A stretch of DNA of 64,000 nucleotides from Margaritifera margaritifera (taxonomy: Eukaryota > Mollusca > Bivalvia > Unionida > Margaritiferidae): positions 2,875,001 to 2,939,000 of the forward strand of contig JAQPZY010001549.1 of NCBI GenBank assembly GCA_029931535.1, in the 5' to 3' direction. Position 1 is the first letter of the stretch. The number at the start of each line of letters is the position of its first letter. A program made the position numbers and the translations under genes. The notes under the pieces are model-generated. The model had not been told where the DNA came from. It made no database searches and saw nothing but the letters and a program-made list of their open reading frames with translations. Shown one piece after another: positions 12,624 to 24,713 of this stretch.

Positions 12624-15600
12624 TTATTCAATTAGTACGGGGGTGTGGTGGGATGGAGAGGTAGATGGATTTCGTTGTGTCTGTGCGTCTGTTAATTCCT
12701 TTGATTTTTTTATGCTAATAACTTCTCATGTTTGTAAGAAAAAGTAACTGATTGCAAAGACAAATTCCTTAGCATAGTTTTACGTAATGATGTACCTTAC
12801 TTGATTGAGAATTGGTTGTGTGTGTCTATCCAGTCATTTCGACACAACTAGATAAATATTACATCTACCAATAAAAGTTGCTGATATTTGTTCTATATTT
12901 GTTCCGTGTTCATGTGATTCAAATTTTACACTATTAAGCAAACTTGCTATGCGGTATTCCCTCTCCCTTGCTGAATTTAATTATGATTGGAAAAATGCGG
13001 GGGAGTGCCGGTTGGGTACGTTTCTTTGATTAACAACCAACTATATTCAACGTTTATTAAACCTTCACTCTTTAAATAAAGGTAAATGTCGGACTACCTA
13101 CAGACTTGTTATTTGGTAAATTATGAAGATGTTTTTAGCGGGAGGGTAGGGTACGTTCCTTCTTTGATTAACAAACAACTATATACAATGTTTATTAAAC
13201 CTTCACTCCTTAAATAGAAATAAGATCGGACTACCAACAGATGACTTTTTATTTGGTAAATAATGAAGATGTTTATTAGTGTGTACAGACGAATACGCTA
13301 AATGAACAGAGGAAGCAAATAGCTAAAATAATTTAAACACTTTTCGGCATGCGATAAATGTGATAATCATCAGAAAATGGTCAGCAGTGGAAGAAAAATT
13401 TAATTTAGAATGATAGAATAATTTCTTTTGTTCCAGCTTTTCTTGCATTTTAAATAAAAAAAATAATTTTAATGAGTAATTAAAACGGAAATAAAATTAA
13501 ATAAAGTCAAATCAGCCGGTTATGTTCCATATAGTTAAGTTAATATAAAACGTAGAACGTTATATATTTTTGTTGTTGTTGTTTTGTTTTTGTTTTCTTA
13601 AACCTGCAAACGTAATAATGTATTACTGCAGAACAAGGTAGAAATGTGTTTCGTATTATTTATGATAGAATGAAATTAATGTCACACTTGCTATTTAATT
13701 TCTCGCTTTTTTCTGAAGTCGATTGTCTTGATTATAGATAATTTTCACTACCTCTCAGTAAAGATGACAGTAGAATGGCTCATGTGTCATGGTAATGTCC
13801 ATTATTTTCAGTGTCACTGCTCGACAATTATGTTCTACAACAGTTTTTTTCATTTGCTGCTAGTTATTTCAACCATTCCACCCCACATGTCATTGCTTGT
13901 TCTTCATCTAAAATACAGTGATTTTAATTTTCGTTTCATCAGCGTCTCCATATGCCATGTTTCATGTAAACGAAAGTTCTACCTCACACGGATAACATGC
14001 AAATATTCGGCTACAATATGACATTGTCTACATATAATATGGGAAAATATTGAATAGTTACTTTAACGCAACATTAATGGGATTTGTTTTAATGTATACG
14101 CTAAAAGGTATTTGTACTTTCACAAAACGATATAAACAGAGCATATTTGCTTGTATCGAGTGAATAACGGATACATTTCATTGAGTGGGTTAAAAGCTCA
14201 ATACTTTCACGACTGGCAAAGCCACGAGATGAAATATATCTGTTATTCACTCTGAGCATGCAAATTTTCTTTTTATTTCATGCTCACGCGTATTGGCTAC
14301 CAATATGCATAATAGATTGAGTAGCAGATTTCTTACGGTAACCCATGTGATAATGTCATCTGTTTACCGTTTATGTTCTGCTGTGGTTTGTGTATATTCG
14401 TGGCAATTATCAGTAGTAACATAATATTCTTTCCTAATTTCCTAATTCAAGGCAAAAAGCACATTAACACACAAAACAAATGAAGAACAAATATAAGCGT
14501 GGTGTGGGATTTTAACCGGGTACTCTTGCATGATATGTGGCCATACTTACCACTAGACCAAGCAAGTGACACAATTGAGGGTGGGGGGTTGATACACATT
14601 TGTTATCATAATGTTATTAATGTATATTATTTTTTATAATTCACTCCAGTGAATTAATAACAATTATTTATGTCGAAAAATCCACTAATTCAAGGGCTAG
14701 CATAAAATGAAATGTCTTTTTTTAATACCCCTAGTTTCTCCCTCATCTAGAAAAAAAGTTTCATCTAAAATCTAAATACCTTTGTTTACCTAAGCTATTC
14801 TAATTGATGGAGTTATTACGATAGTATATGGAACTGTTTCTAAAATAGATATATGGATCATACTTTTCATTATTTACACTACTACATGACATTTTTAACA
14901 ATGCATGAAGATGGTTATTTTTACATATTCTTCTTTACGAATAGAAACCTTGGATATTTTAAAATATCACATATTACAATACAGAAAATACACACAAAAC
15001 TCGACGAAACTAGCACTGAGCAATATGATATTGTTGTATCCACCGACAGCATCTTTGTATCCAGGTTGATGGATAAAATTATCTCTGTTCCATGCATTAA
15101 ATGTTAGTCATATCAACACTGAGGCACATTCTACACCTGCATTTGACAATGGCGCTCAAGTTAATGTGTACGTTGCATTTAATGCAATAGTCCAGTGACT
15201 TTAGAAAAGGTACTGAGATACTAATTGCTTCATTTTGGGTCCCTGGGAGGGCTCAGAGGTCATATATACAAAACGTGAGCAACAGAGATATTTTTGAATA
15301 TTTTGGACCAAACTTTAAACATGTACTTATAGCACGAAGAAACAACATATATGTAACGACTCTTTTGGTAAAACCCCTTGGTCATGGTCGTTGGAGGAGG
15401 AGTGGATTCTTCTGGATTTGGATGGGTAGCGTGGTGTAATACGTAATAAAATGAGGATTTGCCATGCAAACAACTCAAGTTTCATTTTACAGATCAGTAA
15501 GTTTAAGAATCAAATTTACAAATGTGCTTCTATCTGATTTCATAGTGATAGATTTTTGGGTGTCAATATATGTTAGTCTGAGGTTCCACTCCACAGTTTT

Positions 15601-17038
15601 GTATTTTGCACACGGATTAATTTCTAAACGAAAAGGGCATTTATACAAATTAAACAAGGGGTCATTGGTTATTCAAAGTATTATCCAGGAATGCTTATGT
15701 TGGCGCGAATTAGTTGTGTTTAAGCATTCAATAAGTACCAGGTGTTTCGTATATCTATATCAGTATAATAACCACGGTGTACTAATGCGAAACAACGCGC
15801 TCAGGGTATACTGATGGATATTTACAGCTGAGACGACAGGATACAGCCGATCATGGTATCCATTTAAGCTTGAACGACTGGATCTAGAAAGTTCAACTGC
15901 GTAGAGGATGCCGATGTTCATTTACACCTTGGTCGACAAGATCCAGCTATATTTACTGCGCAGATGATACTGGCACTTGTTTACAGCTGGGACGACTGGA
16001 TACAGTAAGACTAACCAACCAGGGGATGCTGGTATCCATTTACGTCTTAGACGACATAATACAGCAAGGTTAGGTGTCGATCAGAGAATCCATTTAAAGC
16101 TGAGTCGAGTGAATCCAGTCACGTTAACTGCCCAGCTAATGCTGGTAAAAGTTTACGGCTGGGACTGCTGGATCCAGAAACATTAACTGTTCAGTTCAAG
16201 AAAGCAAGCAGTAGTGGCTAGGGCGAAGCTGGAACCCACTCCGATTTTATTCTGATTCTACCACTAGACCATGATGCATCTGCGTACTCGAAAGGAATAC
16301 TTTTTGGTAGAAAAGTTCTTTTCAAAATGAATGTCTTTGCATAGTTACACGTTTATATTAAGATTATAAATTTCGCAGCCTGGGAATGGATCAAATAAAT
16401 CGAATCTTGCTTTTATGGCATGAAGGACACAGGGCTTCCACAAAATGGGACACATGTCTATTCCAGATCATCCAAGGGTAATGGTGATACTGAGAGTATG
16501 TAGCAACTGAAGCCAATGTATTACTTGAATAAACTGAGGCAATCACAACGTCGGGCCTCGAATTCAACCTCTGCCTATTGTAATACCAGTGCCCATAATC
16601 CTAAAGAGTCTTGAGCACGATTATTTATTTCAGACCTAATGATTTTTTTTTGGTTGATTGGTTATTTGCTTTTTAAAGATAAGACCAAGAATTCCAGCCA
16701 AATAAACGAAGTTTGCCATATTTATGAAATTAGTTATTTTGTTTGTTTGAATATACATATTCACCAAATTTTACCGATTGCAAATTTAATCTGAACGGTT
16801 TCTAAATTTAACGTTTATTTTGGTTTGACCTTTTCTACATGTGCTCAGATATTTACCTAAATATTGGGACATGGAGCCTCCATACGTGATTGGCTTGTTC
16901 AAAATGTTCATCATACGGATACACAGCAAATTCTTAAGAAATACCCAGATCCGAGTCAAACTTCTCAAAATAAGGGGAGATCAAAATTTCAATATTTTTT
17001 TATCTTTAAAATTCTTTTAATTATTGCCGTCCATTGTC

Positions 17039-17108
<70 letters not shown>

Positions 17109-20100
17109 GGTTTTGGTTTACGACGGCGAATTGCAAATACATTTTCATCATTGGTGTCTTTATTAACTAAAAATACTCTGTCACATATCGTTGTGAACAC
17201 GTTAATAGGCTTTTTTTTTTTTTCGTGTTATTTTGCTTCAGTTTATTGAATGTCCATCCGAAATGCAATTAGCGCAGGGGGTTATCTCGCTTTCATTTTG
17301 TCTGCACGGTAGTATTTGTTCCGTAGTCTTCTTCTCCGTTCATTTCTTTGATCGTCCAATATTCACCTCAGTTGATGAGAGAAATAAGCATACGGAAATC
17401 AATTTAGAAAATAGTTATCTTCGTACGAAAGATTCCCGAGTGGGTTTAGAAATAAAACTGGCGGATTTTTGTAGAACTATGGCCCATACCAATTGGGTTT
17501 ACAAATGACTTGGCGTATTTTGGTAGATACTCGTGTCTGTCCTTCCATCCGGCACTATTACTGCAACTAGTAAATATTATCCCTCTTTTTAATTTTTATT
17601 ATTATTATTATTTTTTTTATATTGTTATTGCCCTTTTATGCAATAAAGCAGTGTATAACACAATCTCGTTAGTGCAACTAGTGCCGCAGCTTTTGTATGG
17701 ATTGGCATGGAACTTGGTAAATATTGTGCTCATGATCAGAAGATGCGCATATCAACAAATCACATTGCTTCAGCAATTTTTTTGGGAGTTATTGTCTTTC
17801 TTATCTTGTATCGTAATTCAATGTATAACACAATGTTGTTAGCTTGTCCTGTACTTTTTTATGGATTGCTGTTAAACTTTGTACATATTATGGTCAATAT
17901 CTGAAGATGCACATAGGGACAAAATTGTGTGTTTCCGTGATGTCTGTCAGAGTTATTGCCCTTGTTGACCTCTATGCAGTGTATGTCAGAATGATGTAGT
18001 TAATTGCTGTAAAACCTGGCACATATTATGCTAATCATCAGAATATATGCATGTTAACAAATCATTCTACTCACACTATTTTCAGAATAGTTATGGTGTT
18101 TTGGGGGAGGCGGAATTTTTACATTAACTAATTGCGCACCATTCTTCTCGTTTGTCTTTATATTCACTGTTAATTGTATACAGTGTTAAGCATTTGTTAT
18201 GCAGTGATTCTCTTTCTTTAAAATTTATCATGCAAGTATAAACTACAAAAGTGTTACGTAAATTTGCTTTACAAACAACTCTATCAAATATTCATTAAAC
18301 CCTCACTCTTCAAGATAATAACAAAACCGATAAAAGACGGACTACCTATTCATGAATGACTTGTCATTCAGTAAATTATTGAGACTACATTTGGAAAACA
18401 AATAAACAAAAACATTTAATCTGCTGTGAAAGTAAAAAAAGAAATATTTACACTTTTCTGGACCCAAATAATGTAATAATGACCTGAGTTATGACTGATT
18501 AGGAGTTCGTCTGAATCCTGCAGAATTATTATACTTCTTTTCTTTTTGTTTAGAAAACAATACCACATCAAGCCCGGAGAATACACATGGATACTCCAGC
18601 ACACCATCTGTCTATGATTCCTTGAATTCTGATGCAGAAAATGGTAAGTAGTGAAAAACAAATGTAAATTAAGGAGTTTTATTATTTTATCCAGGTATGC
18701 ATTTCAAATATATAAATAAGTAGAAGGCTGTTATGTTCAATGTTATTGTTTTTCTTTCCTTCTTTAAACATGATAGTGTACCCCGCATCCAAAGGCAGAA
18801 TATGTTTATAATGGAACGAAATCAATGTGTCATATCTCTAAATAGCACTTATTTTATGTAATACATGCAATATGTTATTTAGCAACGAGATAATTGTTAT
18901 TTTTGTACATCCCAAAAATATCTGTATAAATAAGTTTAGCTGCGTCACTTGAAACAACACTTCTAAGCTACCGATATACTTTTTAAGATAATGAATAACC
19001 GGAATTGTGTCTATCTATATATCTATATGTCTGTTTGTGTGGCTATATATCTCTGTGTGTATGTAGGTCGGGCGGTAGGTACGTACATATATTTATCCTC
19101 GTGTATATCATTCGTCAATCTGTGTAATTCTATTTGTAATTTTGTAATACCAGCACATATTTATTCCAGGTAAGTCAGTATGGTTTCTGATCGCTGCAGT
19201 AGTGGTGGTAATTGTGGCGACTGGCCTGATTACATTTGCCGTGCGGAAGCTTCAACAAATGAGAGGTAATATCAAGTCTTCGTATAATTCTACTTTTTCT
19301 TCCTAAAATATTATATAAAAGGAGATCTTTGACTTCCTTTTTAAAGTTGAAATATGTTTCTAAATAATCATATGGTCCTGTGATGCTAATATAGTGAAAT
19401 AGATGATCGATATCGCCAACAACTTGGCAAGCCTCATCAGGTAGTACATACAAATGAAATACCGTTCATCAAGAAAAATAAAAGTCTTATCAAAAAGGAT
19501 TTGGAACAATTGATTAATTAATTTGTGATTAACAGTACATAAGTACATAAATACATTATAAGTTATATCGTGCCGAGAAAATTAGAGTAAAGTGTCCGGC
19601 CAAGAAACACACCATGGCGGCCAACCCCGCCTTCTCTGGGCTCATATTGATCTAATAATGTTGTTTTTTGTTTTTTTTTTACTCATTTTCTATTCTGTCC
19701 ATATATAAATTAAATTGAATCAAAACAGTGATTTAAAATTTCTCAATAAAATAGTTCTAGAATAATCAGTATTTAAAATACATTATATTCTTCAACAAGC
19801 AAGAAAGAAACAAATTTGAAAAATTGGACTTATGTCGTAAAAAACTGACCAGTAATTGTTAATACAGAAAATTCAAATTGCACTTAACTTGTAAACTTAA
19901 AACTGTAAAACAAGCTATTGGTTCTATCCAAGTTTTGCTTCTTAAAAGGATAGGAATAAGGAAATATTCACATAAACAAACGTTTTATCGATAAAATATC
20001 ACACGCTTTTGACAAAAAGGACGAAAGTACTTGATATGAAACCCACACCCGTGCTATGTTTAAGAACCAATATAGGCAAGCTGAAATAAACGCTAGATTG

Positions 20101-23100
20101 ATTGATTGGTTGATTGTTTGATTGATTAATTGATTGGTGTTTAAAGATAAATCAACATATCATATGTTATATCATGCTGACGGAATTGGAATAATGTGTC
20201 CTGTCCAGAAACACACTATGGCAGCCGACTTGACATAGTCTGGGCTGGATTTGAGCCCGCACCATTGTGGTTGCGAGTCCGGCACTCTAGCCACTGAGTG
20301 GCAATGGCTTCCAGGCTTCCTCTAAAATACAAAAAATTAAAGAATAAAAGCTGCTCAAAATATTTGTATTAAAACAAGTCAACAAAATATATCTTTCCAC
20401 CACAAAAGACGATTGATAAACATAAAGATTTATAAATAAAACAACACAAAAAAGCGACCAAGATGCAGAGACAATAGTAATGCCGTCAGTCTCTGTGTAA
20501 GAACTCTATATATATATATATATATCACATCTCCAGCCACAATTGAAATAGTATAGACTGCTACGTTAGATATAAATGATCTTTTGAAGAACAAGACGAA
20601 AGAAAAAACTGACCGTGTACTGCTTGTTATACCATTCTCTTAAGGATTAGATATACCGGAAATATTAATATAACAAATAAAAACTCTCCATCGTTCAGAG
20701 CGACTAATGCAAGTCTTGACAAATCCGCCATTTATATCTTTCAAGAGAAATAACGACTTGATGGACATTTTAGTCCACAAGAAACACAATCTACACTTTT
20801 ACACCAATTAAGAAAATGCGGAAAGGTGTGTGCAATACGTAAATATGTGATGCAATCCAACTATTTCTATGGGACGAACGGGAAATAATACAAAATCCAA
20901 GGTCATATAGATTGCCAATCAGCAGGAATTATTTACTCTGTTTTCTGTAAGAAGGGTAGGAAAAATGGTCTATATAGGCCAATCAGCAGGAATTATTTAC
21001 TCTGTTTTCTGTAAGAAGGGTAGGAAAAATGGTCTATATAGGCCAATCAGCAGGAATTATTTACTTTGTTTTCTGTAAGAAGGGTAGGAAAAATGGTCTA
21101 TATAGGCCAATCAGAAGGAATTATTTACTCTGTTTCTCTAAAAAGGGTAGGAAAAATAGTCTATATAGGCCAATTAGCAGGAAAGTTTTTACTCTGTTTC
21201 TCTAAGAAGGGTAGGAAAAATGGTCTATATAGGCCAATCAGCAGGAATTATTTAATCTGTTTTCTGTAAGAAGGGTAGGAAAAATGGTCTATATAGGCCA
21301 ATCAGCGGGAATTATTTACTCTGTTTCTCTAAGAAGGGTAGGAAAAATGGTCTATATAGACCAATCAGCAGGAATTATTTAATCTGTTTTCTGTAAGAAG
21401 GGTAGGAAAAATAGTCTATATAGGCCAATCAGCAGGAATTATTTACTCTGTTTCTCTAAGAAGGGTAGGAAAAATGGTCAATATAGGCCAATCAGCAGGA
21501 ATTATTTACTCTGTTTCTCTAAGAAGGGTAGGAAAAATAGTCTATATAGGCCAATCAGCAGGAATTATTTACTCTGTTTCTCTAAGAAGGGTAGGAAAAA
21601 TAGTCTATATAGGCCAATCAGAAGGAATTATTTACTCTGTTTTCTGTAAGAAGGGTAGGAAAAATGGTCTATATAGGCCAATCAGCAGGAATTATTTACT
21701 CTGTTTCTCTAAGAAGGGTAGGAAAAATGGTCTATATAGGCCAATCAGCAGGAATTATTTACTCTGTTTTCTGTAAGAAGGGTAGGAAAAATAGTCTATA
21801 TAGGCCAATCAGCAGGAATTATTTACTCTGTTTCTCTAAGAAGGGTAGGAAAAATGGTCAATATAGGCCAATCAGCAGGAATTATTTACTCTGTTTCTCT
21901 AAGAAGGGTAGGAAAAATGGTCTATATAGGCCAATCAGCAGGAATTATTTACTCTGTTTCTCTAAGAAGGGTAGGAAAAATAGTCTATATAGGCCAGTCA
22001 GAAGGAATTATTTACTCTGTTTTCTGTAAGAAGGGTAGGAAAAATAGTCTATATAGGCCAATCAGCAGGAATTATTTACTCTTTTTCTCTAAGAAGGGTA
22101 GGAAAAATGGTCTATATAGGCCAATCAGCAGGAATTATTTAATCTGTTTTCTGTAAGAAGGGTAGGAAAAATAGTCTATATAGGCCAATCAGCAGGAATT
22201 ATTTACTCTGTTTCTCTAAGAAGGGTAGGAAAAATAGTCTATACAGGCCAATCAGCAGGAATTATTTACTCTGTTTCTCTAAGAAGGGTAGGAAAAATAG
22301 TCTATATAGGCCAATCAGCGGGAATTATTTACTCTGTTTCTCTAAGAAGGGTAGGAAAAATAGTCTATATAGGCCAATCAGCAGGAATTATTTACTCTGT
22401 TTTCTGTAAGAAGGGTAGGAAAAATGGTCTATATAGGCCAATCAGCAGGAATTATTTACTCTGTTTCCTGTAAGAAGGGTAGGAAAAATAGTCTATATAG
22501 GCCAATCAGCAGGAATTATTTACTCTGTCTCTCTAAGAAGGGTAGGACAAATGGTCTACATAGGCCAATCAGCAGGAATTATTTATTCTGTTTTCTGTAA
22601 GAAGGGTAGGAAAAATAGTCTATATAGGCCAATCAGCAGGAATTATTTACTCTGTTTCTCTAAGAAGGGTAGGAAAAATGGTCTATATAGGCCAATCAGC
22701 AGGAATTATTTACTCTGTTTCTCTAAGAAGGGTAGAAAAATGGTCTATATAGGCCAATCAGCAGGAATTATTTACTCTGTTTTCTGTAAGAAGGGTAGGA
22801 AAAATGGTCTATATAGGCCAATCAGCAGGAATTATTTACTCTGTTTCTCTAAGAAGGGTAGGAAAAAGGGTCTATATAGGCCAATCAGCAGGAATTATTT
22901 ACTCTGTTTCTCTAAGAAGGGTAGAAAATGGTCTATATAGGCCAATCAGCAGGAATTATTTACTCTGTTTCTCTAAGAAGGGTAGGAAAAATGGTCTATA
23001 TAGGCCAATCAGGAAAAATGGTCTATATAGGCCAATCAGGAAAAATGGTCTATATAGGCCAATCAGGAAAAATGGTCTATATAGGCCAATCAGGAAAAAT

Positions 23101-23458
23101 GGTCTATATAGGCCAATCAGGAGATTCTTTATAATTAGGACTAGAAAAAATAGTGATCCTGTTGTAAAGCATTTTAATAAAGATAACCACTCTTTATGTG
23201 ATTATTTAGTGGTAGGTATTGAGAAAGTATGTGGTAACAAATCGTAAAGGTTGATAAAAGAATAATTTTCGATCCAAAAACTAAACACTCTGTCTTCAAA
23301 AGGACTAAATTCTCAGTGTGAAATGTATTGAAATTTCCAGCAAACGTTTATGTTTTCACGTTAGACTGTGTACGTAACGTCACCCTCCAATGTATTTACG
23401 TTCAGAATCCTCTGATGAAGCCAAATTAGCCGAGACGTGTGGAATCTCAGAATGACTG

Positions 23459-23552
<94 letters not shown>

Positions 23553-24646
23553 AAAGTCTGCATGAATATTACCAAACTGTGTTCATAAAACATTGAGGGG
23601 TTTTCATATGATAATTTTATTTATTTGATTCTGCAAAACTTCTTATCTTTCATCATTTTCAGTACCAAAGACCACGACTAATAATCTGACATATAGGAAT
23701 GTAAGGCGAAATACCAGCAACAGTTCTCGTTATTGCCAAAATAACATCGAGATTGCACCTACTACTGAAGAAACTAGAATCGTCTCGACGGAAAACAGCA
23801 ATTCAGATAATCTGACCGATTTGACGCATGGTAAAGGCAAGGTCAAAGTCAGGCTAAACGAGAAACATCATTACACACAAGGGTTAGCATCTGCAAAATC
23901 ATCTACGAGATCTATAAGTAAATTGCAGATACATTCTATGTTGCCATCGTCATGTGAGAACCTTAAGACAGAACCTACTCATGAATATGAATATGTGCAT
24001 AAATATGATGAAATGAAAACTGAATGTCTGTCGGATGAACGATATCTCCGTTCGAAGTTATTATGTACAAATCCGACCGAAAGTATTGCAGGACCGTCAT
24101 TAGACTATGATTACGTGGTTCGGCTTAGCTATATGACATTACGACCTCCTGCACCCGATCCCGTTGTAACCAAGAAAAAGAAGAAAGAAATTACAATTGC
24201 CGATTCCTTATCTTGGCATAAAAATGTATACGAGAACTCATCATCAACAGTCAACCAGTCAACTTTCTATGCAAAAGTTAAGCAAAAGAGAACTAGGGTG
24301 ATCCATCGTACAGGCTCCAGTCGTGACCTAGGAAGCTGTGACTTTATCAACGAATTAGCTCCTCCAAGTACCTTTGAGTTAGAAGACAGTTTTGCAACGC
24401 ACACTATGGATTCGCCAATTTGGTCACAATACAGACGCTGTCAAAAGACGAGGATTCCCGAGTGCTTCAGCTCTAACATCATTGTGCCTAGACCAGCATC
24501 GTCGGAGTTTCAAGGTATAACGTTTAGTAATAATGATAATTGATAAAATTTACAGTTAGTGACTTTGCATCACTTTCAAAACTTATAAGTGACCTATCAT
24601 CCAACTTAGGAAACATTTCGGCTTGATGCCTCATTGTGTGTACGTG

Positions 24647-24713
<67 letters not shown>

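Larger units (their letters stand above)
8591..18553 (+). other. Gene A intron 3 (10 kb)
   Basis: The equivalent intron of gene B is only 2.9 kb. The first 60-80 bases after the donor match gene B, and so does about 16320-18553. The extra 7 kb or so in between holds a foldback element (10580-12240), a duplicated intron-stalk block (12390-13450), an upstream-type block, a MITE-like hairpin and an interspersed minisatellite. No additional Ig exon was found in it. Confidence 0.65.
16320..18553 (+). repeat. Intron 3, 3' part, shared with gene B
   Basis: This is colinear with 57930-60709. 'AGCCTGGGAATGGATCAAATAAATCGAATCTTGCTTTTATGGCATGAAGG' matches 58031-58087. The (TC)n tract, the 165-bp minisatellite and 'AAAGACGGACTACC' follow in the same order in both genes. 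These repeats therefore predate the gene duplication. Confidence 0.6.
19266..23662 (+). other. Gene A intron 5
   Basis: A phase-1 intron of 4.4 kb. It contains two SINE-like copies, the 63/64-bp satellite (20905-23121) and a (TA)n tract. The rest (19660-20100, 20310-20900, 23122-23461) shows nothing recognisable. Confidence 0.7.

Noticed and set aside
20905..23121. CRISPR-like look of regular repeats
   Set aside because: There are no unique spacers between repeats, the whole 63-bp unit is repeated, and the DNA is clearly eukaryotic.
20905..23247. Long ORFs made of a 21-residue repeat (VYIGQSAGIIYSVSLRRVGK type)
   Set aside because: They are translations of a 63-bp satellite lacking stop codons. 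64-bp units break each frame, the array is inside a well-supported intron, and no flanking splice or start signals fit.
24080..24150. A true ITAM in gene A's tail
   Set aside because: The two YxxL/I elements with 6-12 residue spacing are not met: the first tyrosine is followed by YxxV and spacing from Y440 to Y448 is too short. ITIM-like is the better description.
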